Source of the DNA: Symbiodinium natans
Lineage: Eukaryota; Sar; Dinophyceae; Suessiales; Symbiodiniaceae
Length of the DNA: 64,000 bases
Assembly: GCA_905221605.1 (NCBI GenBank)
Contig: CAJNDS010000056.1
Span: 55,001-119,000, forward strand
Reading direction: 5' to 3'
Shown here one piece after another: positions 35,274 through 43,126 of this stretch (position 1 is its first letter; every line of letters starts with the position of its first letter). The notes under the pieces were generated by a model, which did no database searches, was not told where the DNA came from, and saw only the letters and a program-made list of their open reading frames with translations. Made by a program: the position numbers and the translations under genes.

Positions 35274-37956
35274 ACGACTTGCCCGACCCAGCATATTTAG
35301 CCCTGATCATTACATGTTTCGCCTGTGTTATTTTTCCTATGATGTCCGGCATATCGTATTCGTCTTGTATCTTCAGCTCTACATTTTTATGTGTTGCTAT
35401 TCCTACTGCTTCGTTCGTTTTTGGCTCGTACATTTCGGAAGGAAGCAACACCCCTTCGTCTTTGCTTATCCTCCAGTTCCCTATTCCCCCCAGTTCCGTT
35501 TTTAATACCTGCTTCGCCTTCTCCTCGTCATTTTGGCTTATGGTGAAGGCATCCGTTTTTACACTATATACCTGTATCCTGTTATTAAGTAGCATATGAT
35601 AATCCTGATACATTTTAAAGTTGTGCCCCTGTAGCAAAAGCTCTTTTATGTAAATAAACCCGTTTTTAAGTCTGGATTTATCGGATATATTCACTATGTA
35701 ATAGGCTTCTCTTTCTTCTTCTATGCTGTTGCTCACAAGCGCCTCGTCTTCTGTTTCGTAAAGCTCCTCGGATAATTCATAGTCTGTGAGCTTGTGTATT
35801 TTCCCCCCGTGTTTAGATTGAAAATCGCAAGCCTCGCCGATGTTTTTAAATACTATGCTTTTTTGGTCTGTGCTCCCTGTCTTCTCCAAAAGCCCTATAT
35901 TAACATTTGCGATTAGCTTCTTTACCAGTTTGTCGAGATGCTCGTCGTTGCTTATTTTCTTTCCCCATAGTTCCCCGATCAGTTCTTTGTAATTAACCCT
36001 GTGAATGAACGAAGGGACCTTATAATACATTATTTTAATGCCTGTTGTGTTAAGTTGCTTGAGATACTTCCCATAAATTAAGTTGAACTTCTTGTTAAGA
36101 ATGATTTTTAAATCGCCCCGCGCTTCTACGAAATACAGAGTGTAATCAGATAGCTTCATATAATCCACTTGCTGGTATATTTTCCACTTATCAAATTGGT
36201 TAAACACTGGGACTTCTTCAATATCCCTAAGTCTCCCTGTAAATGCTTTTGAAATGTCGGCTTCCACAATTTTTTCCGGAAAGCCTTTTTTCTTAATAAA
36301 CAGTCCCGATGGCACTATGGTTTTTGCCTGTTCGTAAATGTTGAGGTCCTCCTCGTTATAAAATGACTTGTGTAACGGATTGAAAAGGCTTTTATTAAAC
36401 TCGAACATCGCCTTGTTCATATTGTTATAGGTCTCCTCGTCGTCTATTGTTATGTTTCCGTCTGCCGAGTCTCTTATTAAGTTCTGGGATTTTATTATGA
36501 ATCTCGTCCTGTTGAAACGGGCTTTTATTTGAGTCACTATCCCCGCCTGTAATGTTATCGATGGCTCGTATCCCGCCCCGACCATTTCAAAAAAGATTTC
36601 TGTCAGGTTGTTGTTTTCGGGTATCATGTATTTCGTAACCGTTTCTTTTTTCTCGCCTTTCGCTTTCGGTGGCTCTACATGTTTTAATAAGTCGTCGGTA
36701 TATCTAAACATTTTGTATTCGGGCGGTTCTTCTTTTTCGTTTAAATGGTAATCTGTGGTGGCTTTAACCATCAGGTTTTTCCCTTTCCCTCCGGTTTGCT
36801 CTAAGCTTTTTATTTCTTCGTTGAATGTGTAAATGTGGCTGTTCTTCACCATTGCGAAAAAGGGCTTAATATTATATTTTGATGTTTCGGGGTCGTGTCT
36901 GTAAATGATATTTAAAAACTGGTCGTATATTCTGGCTGGTATGTTAAACTCCCTAAACACCTTGTCCATATCCGATATGCTAGCGCCTTTGTTGTAAAAA
37001 TCGTCCCTCCCTGTGATTTCCATAATCCTATTTACTGTTAATCTTTTCCTTCTACGATCGTCCATTAGAGTATCGCCATAAAAATCAACGAGGGCGTTTT
37101 TCCAACATTGGTTTTTCGTGTGCTCTGTTTTTTCCATAGCTCCCTTTAAGTATCCCATGCTGGGCTTCACCTCTGTTAAAACATACCTGTGATAAATAGA
37201 TATGTTTTCCGATGCATCTGTTAAGTCTTGCTTCATTATGTCAATTTTCTCTCCGTTTTTCTTCACCAGCTCCACACCTTGAATTTTAATAGCATCAAAG
37301 ACATTGTCATAGTATGCCGATAAGTCTTCCATCAGTTGCTTAAAATCCTTGTCTGTGCTCATGATTTTAATCAGTTCGTTAAATTCGGGGTTTGTGACTT
37401 TTTCTACAGTCTTGTAGTCTATAGTCGGGTGGTCTTTGAATTTTTCGTTCAGTTCGTTAAATCCTTCTTCTCCCCTATAAAAGTGTCTAAAAATCATTTT
37501 TTTAATCCATGATTTATTAAAACCCTTTGCTTTTACTGTAGCCTGTCTTATGTCAAAATTTTCTATGTAATAATGCCTTCCTCCTTTACTAAAAGCTGGT
37601 TTAATCTTCGCTTTTGCGGGGTCTCTTATGTTATAGCATTGGAAATTAACTAAATATGTGTCTCTTTTGTTCATCTCCTTTGTCTCCGCCATTCTTTCCC
37701 TTAATGGTTTCCCCTTCTTCTTTAAATCCTTTATTTGCTCGTTGTATCTGGTAAAAGCCTTGTCGTATGTTTTTTTGTTTTTCGAGGTCAGTCCCTTTAT
37801 CAGATTTTCGGCGGTTGCTACATTGCTGATTTTTCTGTCCCCATAAAGCTTTATAATTTCATCTATCCTCTTCTTTGTCGTTTTGTTCGCCTCCTTTGTG
37901 GTCTGCTCCTTGAGCTTGTTGAGATTGTTAAGGTTACTCCGGATAAACTTGTTCAT
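35236..37956 (-). CDS. PLV replication protein: divergent polymerase plus helicase Walker A
   Basis: 906 residues. About 1-95: basic helical N-terminus (RKISNVATAENLIKGL). About 280-380: KNQCWKNALVDFYG with C284 and KNSHIYTFN with H374, spaced as in papain/OTU-like cysteine peptidase folds (tentative). About 560-805: family-B-like polymerase signature with motif A VEADISKAF (D567), motif B KKLIANVNIGLLEK (679-692) and motif C VYSVKTDAFTI (D802). Lys replaces the first Asp of the usual DTD. About 884-896: AKYAGSGKSYI, the Walker A of the helicase. The reading frame then enters the 141-bp insertion and stops. It was probably one protein of about 1,300 residues with the downstream helicase. A protein-primed DNA polymerase role is inferred from Polinton relatives. 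Upstream lies an early-type leader (AAGTATTTAAAGAAAAA). Confidence 0.8.
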   Translation of the reverse strand: MNKFIRSNLNNLNKLKEQTTKEANKTTKKRIDEIIKLYGDRKISNVATAENLIKGLTSKNKKTYDKAFTRYNEQIKDLKKKGKPLRERMAETKEMNKRDTYLVNFQCYNIRDPAKAKIKPAFSKGGRHYYIENFDIRQATVKAKGFNKSWIKKMIFRHFYRGEEGFNELNEKFKDHPTIDYKTVEKVTNPEFNELIKIMSTDKDFKQLMEDLSAYYDNVFDAIKIQGVELVKKNGEKIDIMKQDLTDASENISIYHRYVLTEVKPSMGYLKGAMEKTEHTKNQCWKNALVDFYGDTLMDDRRRKRLTVNRIMEITGRDDFYNKGASISDMDKVFREFNIPARIYDQFLNIIYRHDPETSKYNIKPFFAMVKNSHIYTFNEEIKSLEQTGGKGKNLMVKATTDYHLNEKEEPPEYKMFRYTDDLLKHVEPPKAKGEKKETVTKYMIPENNNLTEIFFEMVGAGYEPSITLQAGIVTQIKARFNRTRFIIKSQNLIRDSADGNITIDDEETYNNMNKAMFEFNKSLFNPLHKSFYNEEDLNIYEQAKTIVPSGLFIKKKGFPEKIVEADISKAFTGRLRDIEEVPVFNQFDKWKIYQQVDYMKLSDYTLYFVEARGDLKIILNKKFNLIYGKYLKQLNTTGIKIMYYKVPSFIHRVNYKELIGELWGKKISNDEHLDKLVKKLIANVNIGLLEKTGSTDQKSIVFKNIGEACDFQSKHGGKIHKLTDYELSEELYETEDEALVSNSIEEEREAYYIVNISDKSRLKNGFIYIKELLLQGHNFKMYQDYHMLLNNRIQVYSVKTDAFTISQNDEEKAKQVLKTELGGIGNWRISKDEGVLLPSEMYEPKTNEAVGIATHKNVELKIQDEYDMPDIIGKITQAKHVMIRAKYAGSGKSYIWFSVERPLKP

Positions 37957-38076
37957 ATAATAACCTAGATATATATTATATTATATATTTTTTCTTTAAA
38001 TACTTTTCTAAAGAATTGTTTTAAAAGATTGCCTGTGTTCATGCGATATTTTAAAACAAAAAAGCCTCTGAAACAA

Positions 38077-38100
38077 TTTAATAAACTTGTGTTTATTAAA
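38077..38100. terminator. hairpin at 3' end of GIY-YIG gene
   Basis: TTTAATAAAC and GTTTATTAAA form a perfect 10-bp stem with a 4-base loop, directly after the stop codon of the minus-strand nuclease gene. It may act as an RNA 3' end signal. Confidence 0.45.
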
Positions 38101-38637
38101 TCATTCGGTTTCTTCGGTTGTTTTATTTTCTTCGTTTGCTGTTATAAACTCTTTATGTTTCTGTGTGTTGAAATGCCGTTTTTTATGTGAGTGTAAGTAT
38201 TGACCGCCACAATCGCATTGTATCGGTTGTAAATATTTATGTTTGTTTTCTTGCCAATGCTTTTTAGCATACGCAAGTCGTTGCTCTTTTGTTGCATTGT
38301 AATATTCTTTCCACGTTCTACCTGCCACAAATTTATTAACACAGTCATTGTTTTGTATATAAAAGCCCTCACGTGCATTCAATTCGTCTTTGCTTTTACA
38401 AGAAAAGTGCTCCAATAATTCAATTTTGCAATTATCCATCCCAAATTCCTCAAAAATTTCAGAACAGCAAGTGCTGTGTTTTACAGTGCCTTGTATCCAC
38501 CGTTTATGAAGGTTACGATGTTTAGCCATTCTGTTGCTTAATGTTTCAACTGTTGAACCTATATAACATTTATTGTATGCTACATCGGTTATTTTGTATA
38601 TCTTACCGTGTTGGTATTTGTTGTCGGATATTGACAT
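38101..38637 (-). CDS. GIY-YIG endonuclease with C-terminal zinc finger
   Basis: 178 residues. GKIYKI (11-16) and CYIGST (24-29) form the GIY and YIG elements; R36 and E90 (AREGFYI) are candidate catalytic residues. The C-terminus has QCDCGG followed by HSHKKRHFNTQKHKEF, a Cys/His cluster like the one in the 129-aa gene near the right end. Family role: single-domain homing or repair-type nucleases that nick or cut DNA through one metal site. In a virus it may act in DNA repair, recombination or host DNA attack; the choice is inference. Early-type leader upstream: AAGATATTTAAAGATAAAA, then TATATAGTAATATAT just before the ATG. Confidence 0.88.
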   Translation of the reverse strand: MSISDNKYQHGKIYKITDVAYNKCYIGSTVETLSNRMAKHRNLHKRWIQGTVKHSTCCSEIFEEFGMDNCKIELLEHFSCKSKDELNAREGFYIQNNDCVNKFVAGRTWKEYYNATKEQRLAYAKKHWQENKHKYLQPIQCDCGGQYLHSHKKRHFNTQKHKEFITANEENKTTEETE

Positions 38638-38684
38638 ATATATTACTATATATTTTTATCTTTAAATATCTTTTTTACAGCATT

Positions 38685-39188
38685 TCAAAACTTTAATAGC
38701 TCGAAACGCATATATGGGCGACTGTTCCCTTTTACATAAAATAGGCTCGTGTTGTTCTTCTGCTCAATCCTTTCTATTTCTTCTGTTTGTTGTAACCATT
38801 GGCTCACCCTTTCTTTTTCCCCGGGTTTCCTTTTCCTGTAAATTCTAACCTTATCACCGACAGATATATTAGGATATTTTCTTGTTCTTACTGCCTGTTG
38901 GTGCATGTTGTTTCTTGCTTTCAGTTCGTTCTTTTCCTTCATCGCCTCCTTTGGTGTCATTTTCGTAGCGGAATGTTCCATTTTATTATTGTAGGTAAGC
39001 AATATTTCAAAAACATAGTCGGTCCATTGAATATTTGTTTTGCCCTTTTTCTCATCGGCTTCCACCCTTTTATAGAGCATATCCTTAAAGGTTCTAATTG
39101 CTCGTTCGCTGTGGTTTGCATGTGCTCTCGTTCTGTGGTGTTGTATGTTTTCCTTTTCCAAATATTCCTGTATGGACTTTGTATTCAA
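38685..39188 (-). CDS. integrase, C-terminal half (frameshifted from the N-terminal half)
   Basis: 167 residues after the break. It carries the catalytic Glu in HANHSERAIRTFKDML (E28 here), the signature of PLV/Polinton rve integrases. A C-terminal beta-rich region with SVGDKVRIYRKR resembles a chromo/SH3-like DNA-binding end. The frame is open further upstream than this start and contains the second catalytic Asp in FTDDEG at about 39201-39206. The real start is therefore in the neighbouring ORF (39185-39613), and the two halves need one frame change near 39230-39240. The Asp-to-Glu spacing is about 31 residues, slightly shorter than the usual 35. Confidence 0.85.
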   Translation of the reverse strand: MNTKSIQEYLEKENIQHHRTRAHANHSERAIRTFKDMLYKRVEADEKKGKTNIQWTDYVFEILLTYNNKMEHSATKMTPKEAMKEKNELKARNNMHQQAVRTRKYPNISVGDKVRIYRKRKPGEKERVSQWLQQTEEIERIEQKNNTSLFYVKGNSRPYMRFELLKF

Positions 39189-39613
39189 TGCGCCTTCGTC
39201 GTCTGTAAATAATATTTTCGGTTTCGCGCTCCCATTTTGTTTAAAGCCTCAATCATACCAGCCGCGATATTGCCCTCGTCTTTGCTTTTTATTGAGACGA
39301 CTGTCATAAAACGACTAAAAACATCAATCATAATAACCCCCACTTTAAATTTTTGATTTTCTAAGTCGTTGATAAAAAACAAATCCATTTGAAATTCATA
39401 AAATGGTTCGGGGGCTACAAAAGTATTTCTCCCCCTTATCTGCTTTTTCTGCTCCACATTTTGCCTAAAAAAATTATCAACATCGGACATCGTTATAGTT
39501 CTATCTTTCTCTCTTGCATCTTTTAAGGTTTGCTTTTTGCTTCCGAAACCTGCTTTATCAAAATAAATCGCCTTTATTATATCATTCTTTTTATTATCCG
39601 ACTCTTCGCTCAT
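39185..39613 (-). CDS. integrase, N-terminal half
   Basis: 142 residues with the first catalytic Asp in FQMDLFFI (D77) and the rve core VGVIMIDVFSRFMTVV. The upstream part (KAGFGSKKQTLKDA) fits the N-terminal region of Polinton-type integrases. The ORF ends early at 39185 because of a frame change near a GGG run around 39230-39240; the correct continuation is in the frame of 38685-39188. The enzyme cuts and joins viral ends to host DNA and would produce the 5-6 bp target duplication seen here. As read, this copy is inactive. Confidence 0.88.
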   Translation of the reverse strand: MSEESDNKKNDIIKAIYFDKAGFGSKKQTLKDAREKDRTITMSDVDNFFRQNVEQKKQIRGRNTFVAPEPFYEFQMDLFFINDLENQKFKVGVIMIDVFSRFMTVVSIKSKDEGNIAAGMIEALNKMGARNRKYYLQTTKAH

Positions 39614-39631
39614 AATAAAAGGATGAGATTT

Positions 39632-39847
39632 TTATGTTAATGATAATAATCTCCTCAAGTCGTAGCCCCAGATAATATTATGTATGTTATAGTCTCTGTT
39701 TAATGTTATAAACCTTTTATGATGGTAAAACTTGCACCTTTCGCATTTCAGATAAGGTTTGAAGTTATTTTTTAAATGTTCCGGTAAAAGCGTTTTACAC
39801 AGCAGGTCCAAAATGACATTATGCTCGTTACACTGGTCGCACACCAT
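39632..39847 (-). CDS. zinc-ribbon family protein 1 (short)
   Basis: 71 residues, starting MVCDQCNEHNVILDLLC with a second pair CERC at about 35-38. The N-terminus aligns with the other three members (MVCxxC...LLCK.LLPE.L...K.Y.KC..C). It lacks their helical C-terminal half. Function unknown; a small DNA/RNA-binding or regulatory protein is an inference. It is preceded by the same 60-base leader as its paralogues (39848-39909). Confidence 0.65.
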   Translation of the reverse strand: MVCDQCNEHNVILDLLCKTLLPEHLKNNFKPYLKCERCKFYHHKRFITLNRDYNIHNIIWGYDLRRLLSLT

Positions 39848-39909
39848 CTAACATATATAACAAATATTTCTTTAAATACTTTTTTAAAGAAATGTTTTTT
39901 AAAGATTTA
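39848..39909 (-). promoter_or_regulatory. repeated early-type leader, copy 1
   Basis: Directly upstream of the ATG. On the minus strand it reads AAAAAACATTTCTTTAAAA, then AGTATTTAAAGAAATAT, then TATATATGTTAG before ATG. Near-identical copies lie at 40431-40492, 41033-41094 and 41677-41740. The central part is an imperfect palindrome (TTTCTTTAAA...TTTAAAGAAA). Confidence 0.65.
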
Positions 39910-39928
39910 TTGCGCTTCGGGGGTGCTC

Positions 39929-40430
39929 TTACAAAAATACTTTTCTTAGAACCTCTTCTATAATAATTAGCTCGTCTCCTGTAAGGTATTTTGAGCACTG
40001 AAGCTTATAAACTCTGTAACATAAAATGTTTAAATCTATATAGAACGGCTTTTTTAAATTCATTATCTGCTCCCTTGTCCATTCTTTTATATTAAACCCT
40101 AGTCCTCCACAATAGCGATTAATATAGCCGTCTTTGTCTGAATAATAGTTCCACATTTCACTCCATACATCGTTTAAAAATTTACAACTGTGTCGGTTAA
40201 TGTATTTTGGTAGGTCTGTCTCTCTCAGCCTTTCTTTTAGCATAGTCACACTAGAATAATCGTTAAGAGGTCCTTCTAAACGATATTCAAAAGTATTTTT
40301 TAAACTCTCGTTTGAAGCAGTCCTGACACTTAATATGTTGTTTTATGTTTTTGCTTAACTGCTCTGGTAAAATGTTTTTACAGAGTAGGTCGGAAGTCAC
40401 CTTTAAGTCACCACATCGGCTACACACCAT
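39929..40430 (-). pseudogene. zinc-ribbon family protein 2 (broken)
   Basis: An ATG at 40430 opens a 47-residue frame (40287-40430) that begins MVCSRCGDLKVTSDLLCK and has a second pair CQDC, almost identical to the 173-aa paralogue at 41155-41676. It stops after FKREFKKYF. The helical half (LPKYINRHSCKFLNDVW, ending VLRKVFL) lies in another frame at 39929-40249. The simplest reading is a full-length family member with one or more indels between about 40250 and 40290, or two short proteins. Same leader as its paralogues. Confidence 0.6.
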
Positions 40431-40492
40431 CTAACATATATAAGAAATATTTCTTTAAATACTTTTTTTAAAGAAATGTTTTTTAAAGATTT
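40431..40492 (-). promoter_or_regulatory. repeated early-type leader, copy 2
   Basis: Near-identical to 39848-39909 and ends right at the ATG at 40430. Confidence 0.65.
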
Positions 40493-40523
40493 TTAAACAA
40501 CATATTTTCAACAACACATTTTT

Positions 40524-41032
40524 TTAAGAAAAGATGCGATTTAACATTTTTATCATAAACTTAACCTCTCCTTTATCATTAAAGCATCGTTTAAAGTAAT
40601 CACTAAAAAACATAATCGCCAACTCTTCTAATTTTATCTGAAATGGTCTTTTATAACTCCTCGTTTCTTCATATATTTCATTTATTAAGTTTATGTGTCC
40701 TTGGTCTCTTCTAAAATCTGTAAAATCGTTGATGTTTATGTGTCTCATCCTTACCATCACCATAGATAAATAAACAAACGAACTAGCATTAAGATATTTT
40801 TTTAAAGACTTGTCCATCACCTCCCGTTTTGCTTCTAAAACTCTCAAATAAAAACGAGGTGTTCTGTTAATTATGTTTTTAAAGCTTATTGCCTTCTCTT
40901 CATCTGTGTATTTTAAATACTGATTATAAGAAGCTATGGTTTTGAAAAGGTCATTGCGCAATTTTTTTTACCTAAAAGTTTGATTGTCACAATTTGGTCA
41001 AGGCATCTTTCACACCTACACACCTGCACCAT
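40524..41032 (-). pseudogene. zinc-ribbon family protein 3 (frameshifted)
   Basis: An ATG at 41032 follows the shared leader and gives MVQVCRCERCLDQIVTIKLLG, a degenerate zinc-ribbon start, then runs through an A8 homopolymer and stops at 40934. The rest of the protein (ASYNQYLKYTDEEKAI ... EELAIMFFSDYFKRC ... FMIKMLNRIFS) is in another frame at 40524-40961 and has only a TTG start of its own. It matches the C-terminal half of the 173-aa member (FEDLAVKFFSDLFKQ ... FMIKMLHKIFYD). One indel at the homopolymer near 40965 would reconnect them. Confidence 0.65.
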
Positions 41033-41094
41033 CTAACATATATAAGAAATATTTCTTTAAATACTTTTCTGAAGAAATGTTTTTTAAAGATTTT
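41033..41094 (-). promoter_or_regulatory. repeated early-type leader, copy 3
   Basis: Same module as 39848-39909, ending at the ATG at 41032. Confidence 0.65.
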
Positions 41095-41154
41095 AAAATA
41101 AAAAATATCTTTTTTATTATCTGGCTCTTAGCTCATAATAAAAAAGATGAGGTA

Positions 41155-41676
41155 TTAATCATAAAATATTTTATGTAACATTTTTATCATAAAATCGTAA
41201 TTTTCTTTTTTTAGTTTCTGTTTAAACAGGTCGCTGAAAAACTTAACAGCCAAGTCTTCAAAGTTTATATCCTGTGGCGCTGTTTTATTATGTTCTTTCA
41301 TTTCTTGTTTCCACCTGTCTTTTTCTTCATTATATCGGATTTGCCTCCTAAAATCTTTGATGTTACGATAGTTTAGATGATAAAGGTAATCGTATTTAAG
41401 ACTTTTTATGCAATACAATGTGTATTTGTTTATGTATTTCTTTAGCTTCGTGTCTTTTATTTCTTTTTTTGCCACTTCCACCGTATGAGGAAACCATATC
41501 TGAGATGAAATAGATAATTTTCGCATTATATTTTTAAAAAGCGCTACTTCTATTTTATTATCACATTCTTTGCACTTAATATATTGTTTTATGTTTTTGC
41601 TTAACTGCTCTGGTAAAATGTTTTTACATAGTAGGTCGGAAGTCACCTTTAAGTCACCACATAGGACACACACCAT
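41155..41676 (-). CDS. zinc-ribbon family protein 4 (intact)
   Basis: 173 residues; the only intact long member of the local family. N-terminus MVCVLCGDLKVTSDLLCKN with a second pair CKEC at 35-38 (a CxxC/CxxC zinc ribbon). The middle is basic and helical (KLKKYINKYTLYCIKSLKYDYLYHLN). The C-terminus DLAVKFFSDLFKQ ... FMIKMLHKIF is shared with member 3. The four copies lie in tandem with the same leader, so they arose by duplication of gene plus promoter. Function unknown; zinc ribbons in viral small proteins often bind nucleic acid or protein partners. Confidence 0.75.
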   Translation of the reverse strand: MVCVLCGDLKVTSDLLCKNILPEQLSKNIKQYIKCKECDNKIEVALFKNIMRKLSISSQIWFPHTVEVAKKEIKDTKLKKYINKYTLYCIKSLKYDYLYHLNYRNIKDFRRQIRYNEEKDRWKQEMKEHNKTAPQDINFEDLAVKFFSDLFKQKLKKENYDFMIKMLHKIFYD

Positions 41677-41740
41677 CTAACATATATAAGAAAATATTTC
41701 TTTAAATAGTTTTCTGAAGAAATGTTTTTTAAAGATTTTA
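41677..41740 (-). promoter_or_regulatory. repeated early-type leader, copy 4
   Basis: Same module as 39848-39909 with small changes (TTTAAATAG for TTTAAATAC). Confidence 0.65.
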
Positions 41741-41756
41741 AAATAAAAAAATACAC

Positions 41757-41960
41757 CCATCCACTAAAACGGTGGATGCACATCCAGTTTTTTAGTGGAT
41801 GCACATCCCCTTTGGAGGTGGATGCCCATCCAGTTTTTTAGTGGATGCCCCATTTTTCCCTTTAAAAATGTCTTATCCACCTCGGTTTTGGATGCCCATC
41901 CACTTTTTTAGTGGATGTGCATCCCCTTTTTTGGTGGATGCTCATCCCCTTTTTTTGTTG
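41757..41960. repeat. GGATGCnCATCC repeat array
   Basis: About eight units of roughly 25-30 bases built on the palindrome GGATGCACATCC or GGATGCCCATCC followed by a T-rich spacer (GTTTTTTAGT). It separates the zinc-ribbon family from the next gene block. Open frames through it on both strands are repeat artefacts. Confidence 0.85.
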
Positions 41961-41961
41961 G

Positions 41962-42036
41962 ACGCGTCGGCTGACGCCTTGCGAAGCATTCGCAACGCTT
42001 CGGCAAAAGCCTCGCGAAGCATTCGCGAGGCTCATC
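41962..42036. repeat. GC-rich palindromic hairpins
   Basis: GCCTCGCGAA-GCA-TTCGCGAGGC (42011-42033 region) is a 10-bp stem with a 3-base loop. TTGCGAA-GCA-TTCGCAA just before it is a second hairpin. These GC-rich palindromes contrast with the AT-rich element. A related sequence (TCGCGAATGCATCGCGA) lies inside the next gene near 42176. Confidence 0.75.
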
Positions 42037-42065
42037 CCTGAGCTCCAAAATCCCAAAACTTTTAA

Positions 42066-42112
42066 AATTTATTTTTACTAAAAATATTGATATTTTTAGT
42101 AAAAAATAAATT
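42066..42112. terminator. AT-rich hairpin at gene 3' end
   Basis: AATTTATTTTTACTAAAAATA and its near-perfect complement (one bulged base) form a stem of about 20 bp with a 4-base loop, just after the stop codon of the minus-strand 137-aa gene. Confidence 0.45.
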
Positions 42113-42524
42113 ATTGCTCCTCCTTCTTTGCTTTCTTTGTCTTAGGTGTTTTGGTAGGTTTCTTTTCTTCTTCGTCGCGAATGCATCGCGAGGCTTCTGA
42201 CGAAGCGTCCTCTTCTAATTTATCCTCAGGTACAGTTTTTAATAAAACAGCTTTCTCTGCTGGAATAATTTTTCTTCCCTTCTTCTTCTTCTTTATAGTA
42301 TCCAGCTCTTCTAAGTTTAAATTATCTAATTTAATCCCTTTGTCGTTTTCTTCCAATATTTTATTTAATATCTCTCTTTTTATTCGTTGCTCTGCGCTTT
42401 TCTTTTTTGCTTCCCAGTATTGGGTTTCCTGTTTCTTTTTGTGATAATAGAGCCTTTGGTATATTGCCAGTTGCTCGTTTATTTCCTCTAAAGTTAGGTC
42501 TTCCGGTGACTTTGACATGGACAT
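42111..42524 (-). CDS. charged coiled-coil hypothetical protein, 137 aa
   Basis: Highly charged, predicted helical: EEINEQLAIYQRLYYHKKKQ near the start, then Lys-rich segments (IKKKKKGRKI) and a Lys/Thr/Pro tail (KKPTKTPKTKKAKKEE). The stretch EEDASSEASRCIRDEEE is encoded by a GC-rich palindromic insertion resembling the hairpins at 41962-42036, so a small repeat may have inserted in frame. No known domain. A basic tail suggests DNA or RNA binding; that is inference. Confidence 0.65.
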   Translation of the reverse strand: MSMSKSPEDLTLEEINEQLAIYQRLYYHKKKQETQYWEAKKKSAEQRIKREILNKILEENDKGIKLDNLNLEELDTIKKKKKGRKIIPAEKAVLLKTVPEDKLEEDASSEASRCIRDEEEKKPTKTPKTKKAKKEEQ

Positions 42525-42585
42525 ATTATACTATATAATATTATACATAATATTTCTTTAAAACATTTTTTCTTAAAAAAGTTTT

Positions 42586-42840
42586 TTAAATATTATTTTG
42601 TGTTTCATCGCGCCTCTTCTTTTTATACCACAGTTTGTGATACTCATCCGCTTTGTCTAAACAATCTCTACAAATCTTATTAATCGTTTTGTTTTTAAAA
42701 AGGCTATGGTATTGTTCTTTATCTTGCCATTTCTGACAAACAGCACACATTCTGTAATTTTCTAAATCCACTTTTTCGTGTTTTTCAAAAGGCTTAAATG
42801 TTACTTTTATTTGGTCTGTGTGTCTTATCGTAGGAAACAT
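42586..42840 (-). CDS. small zinc-finger protein, 84 aa
   Basis: Two CxxC pairs (CAVCQKW at 33-36 and CRDCLDK at 58-61) with a conserved-looking WQDKEQYHSLFKN between them. This is the pattern of small zinc-binding proteins often seen in algal viruses, with the four Cys binding one zinc. The basic C-terminus (LWYKKKRRDE) may contact nucleic acid. ATG preceded by TATTAATATAT. Specific role unknown. Confidence 0.65.
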   Translation of the reverse strand: MFPTIRHTDQIKVTFKPFEKHEKVDLENYRMCAVCQKWQDKEQYHSLFKNKTINKICRDCLDKADEYHKLWYKKKRRDETQNNI

Positions 42841-42913
42841 ATATATTAATAAACATTTTTCATATTTCGGCCTGAATATGAAAAACCTTTAAGGAAACTA
42901 ATTAAGCACCCGC

Positions 42914-43099
42914 TTATGTGGTGCTATTTGAATGTATCTCGTTACTTTCCCCTTTCACAAGTTCATCCAAAGTGAAACAATGTCTGGGCGCATATGGGGC
43001 ATTGCTTTTTTTTCCGAACAGGGGTGGTCGCTCACTCTGTTTTTTTTTAATGTTTTTTGATTTTTCAAAGCTTAAAGCCAATAGGCTTTTATCTGTCAA
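42914..43099 (-). CDS. possible small protein, 61 aa, no ATG
   Basis: The open frame starts only with TTG (TTGACAGATAAAAGC) and gives a basic 61-residue peptide. A typical element leader lies just upstream (TTTAAAGAATATTTTCTAATATATA), which suggests a gene start here, but no ATG is in frame. It may use a non-ATG start, have lost its start, or not be coding. No domain recognised. Confidence 0.3.
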   Translation of the reverse strand: MTDKSLLALSFEKSKNIKKKQSERPPLFGKKSNAPYAPRHCFTLDELVKGESNEIHSNSTT

Positions 43100-43126
43100 T
43101 ATATATTAGAAAATATTCTTTAAATA

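Noticed and set aside
41757-41960. CRISPR-like array
   Set aside because: Units are short, palindromic and separated by T-rich variable spacers of only 10-20 bases, with no cas genes and a eukaryotic viral context.
41799-42056. 80-aa and 64-aa ORFs over the GGATGC repeats
   Set aside because: Repeat units in open frame on both strands, no start context like other genes of the element.
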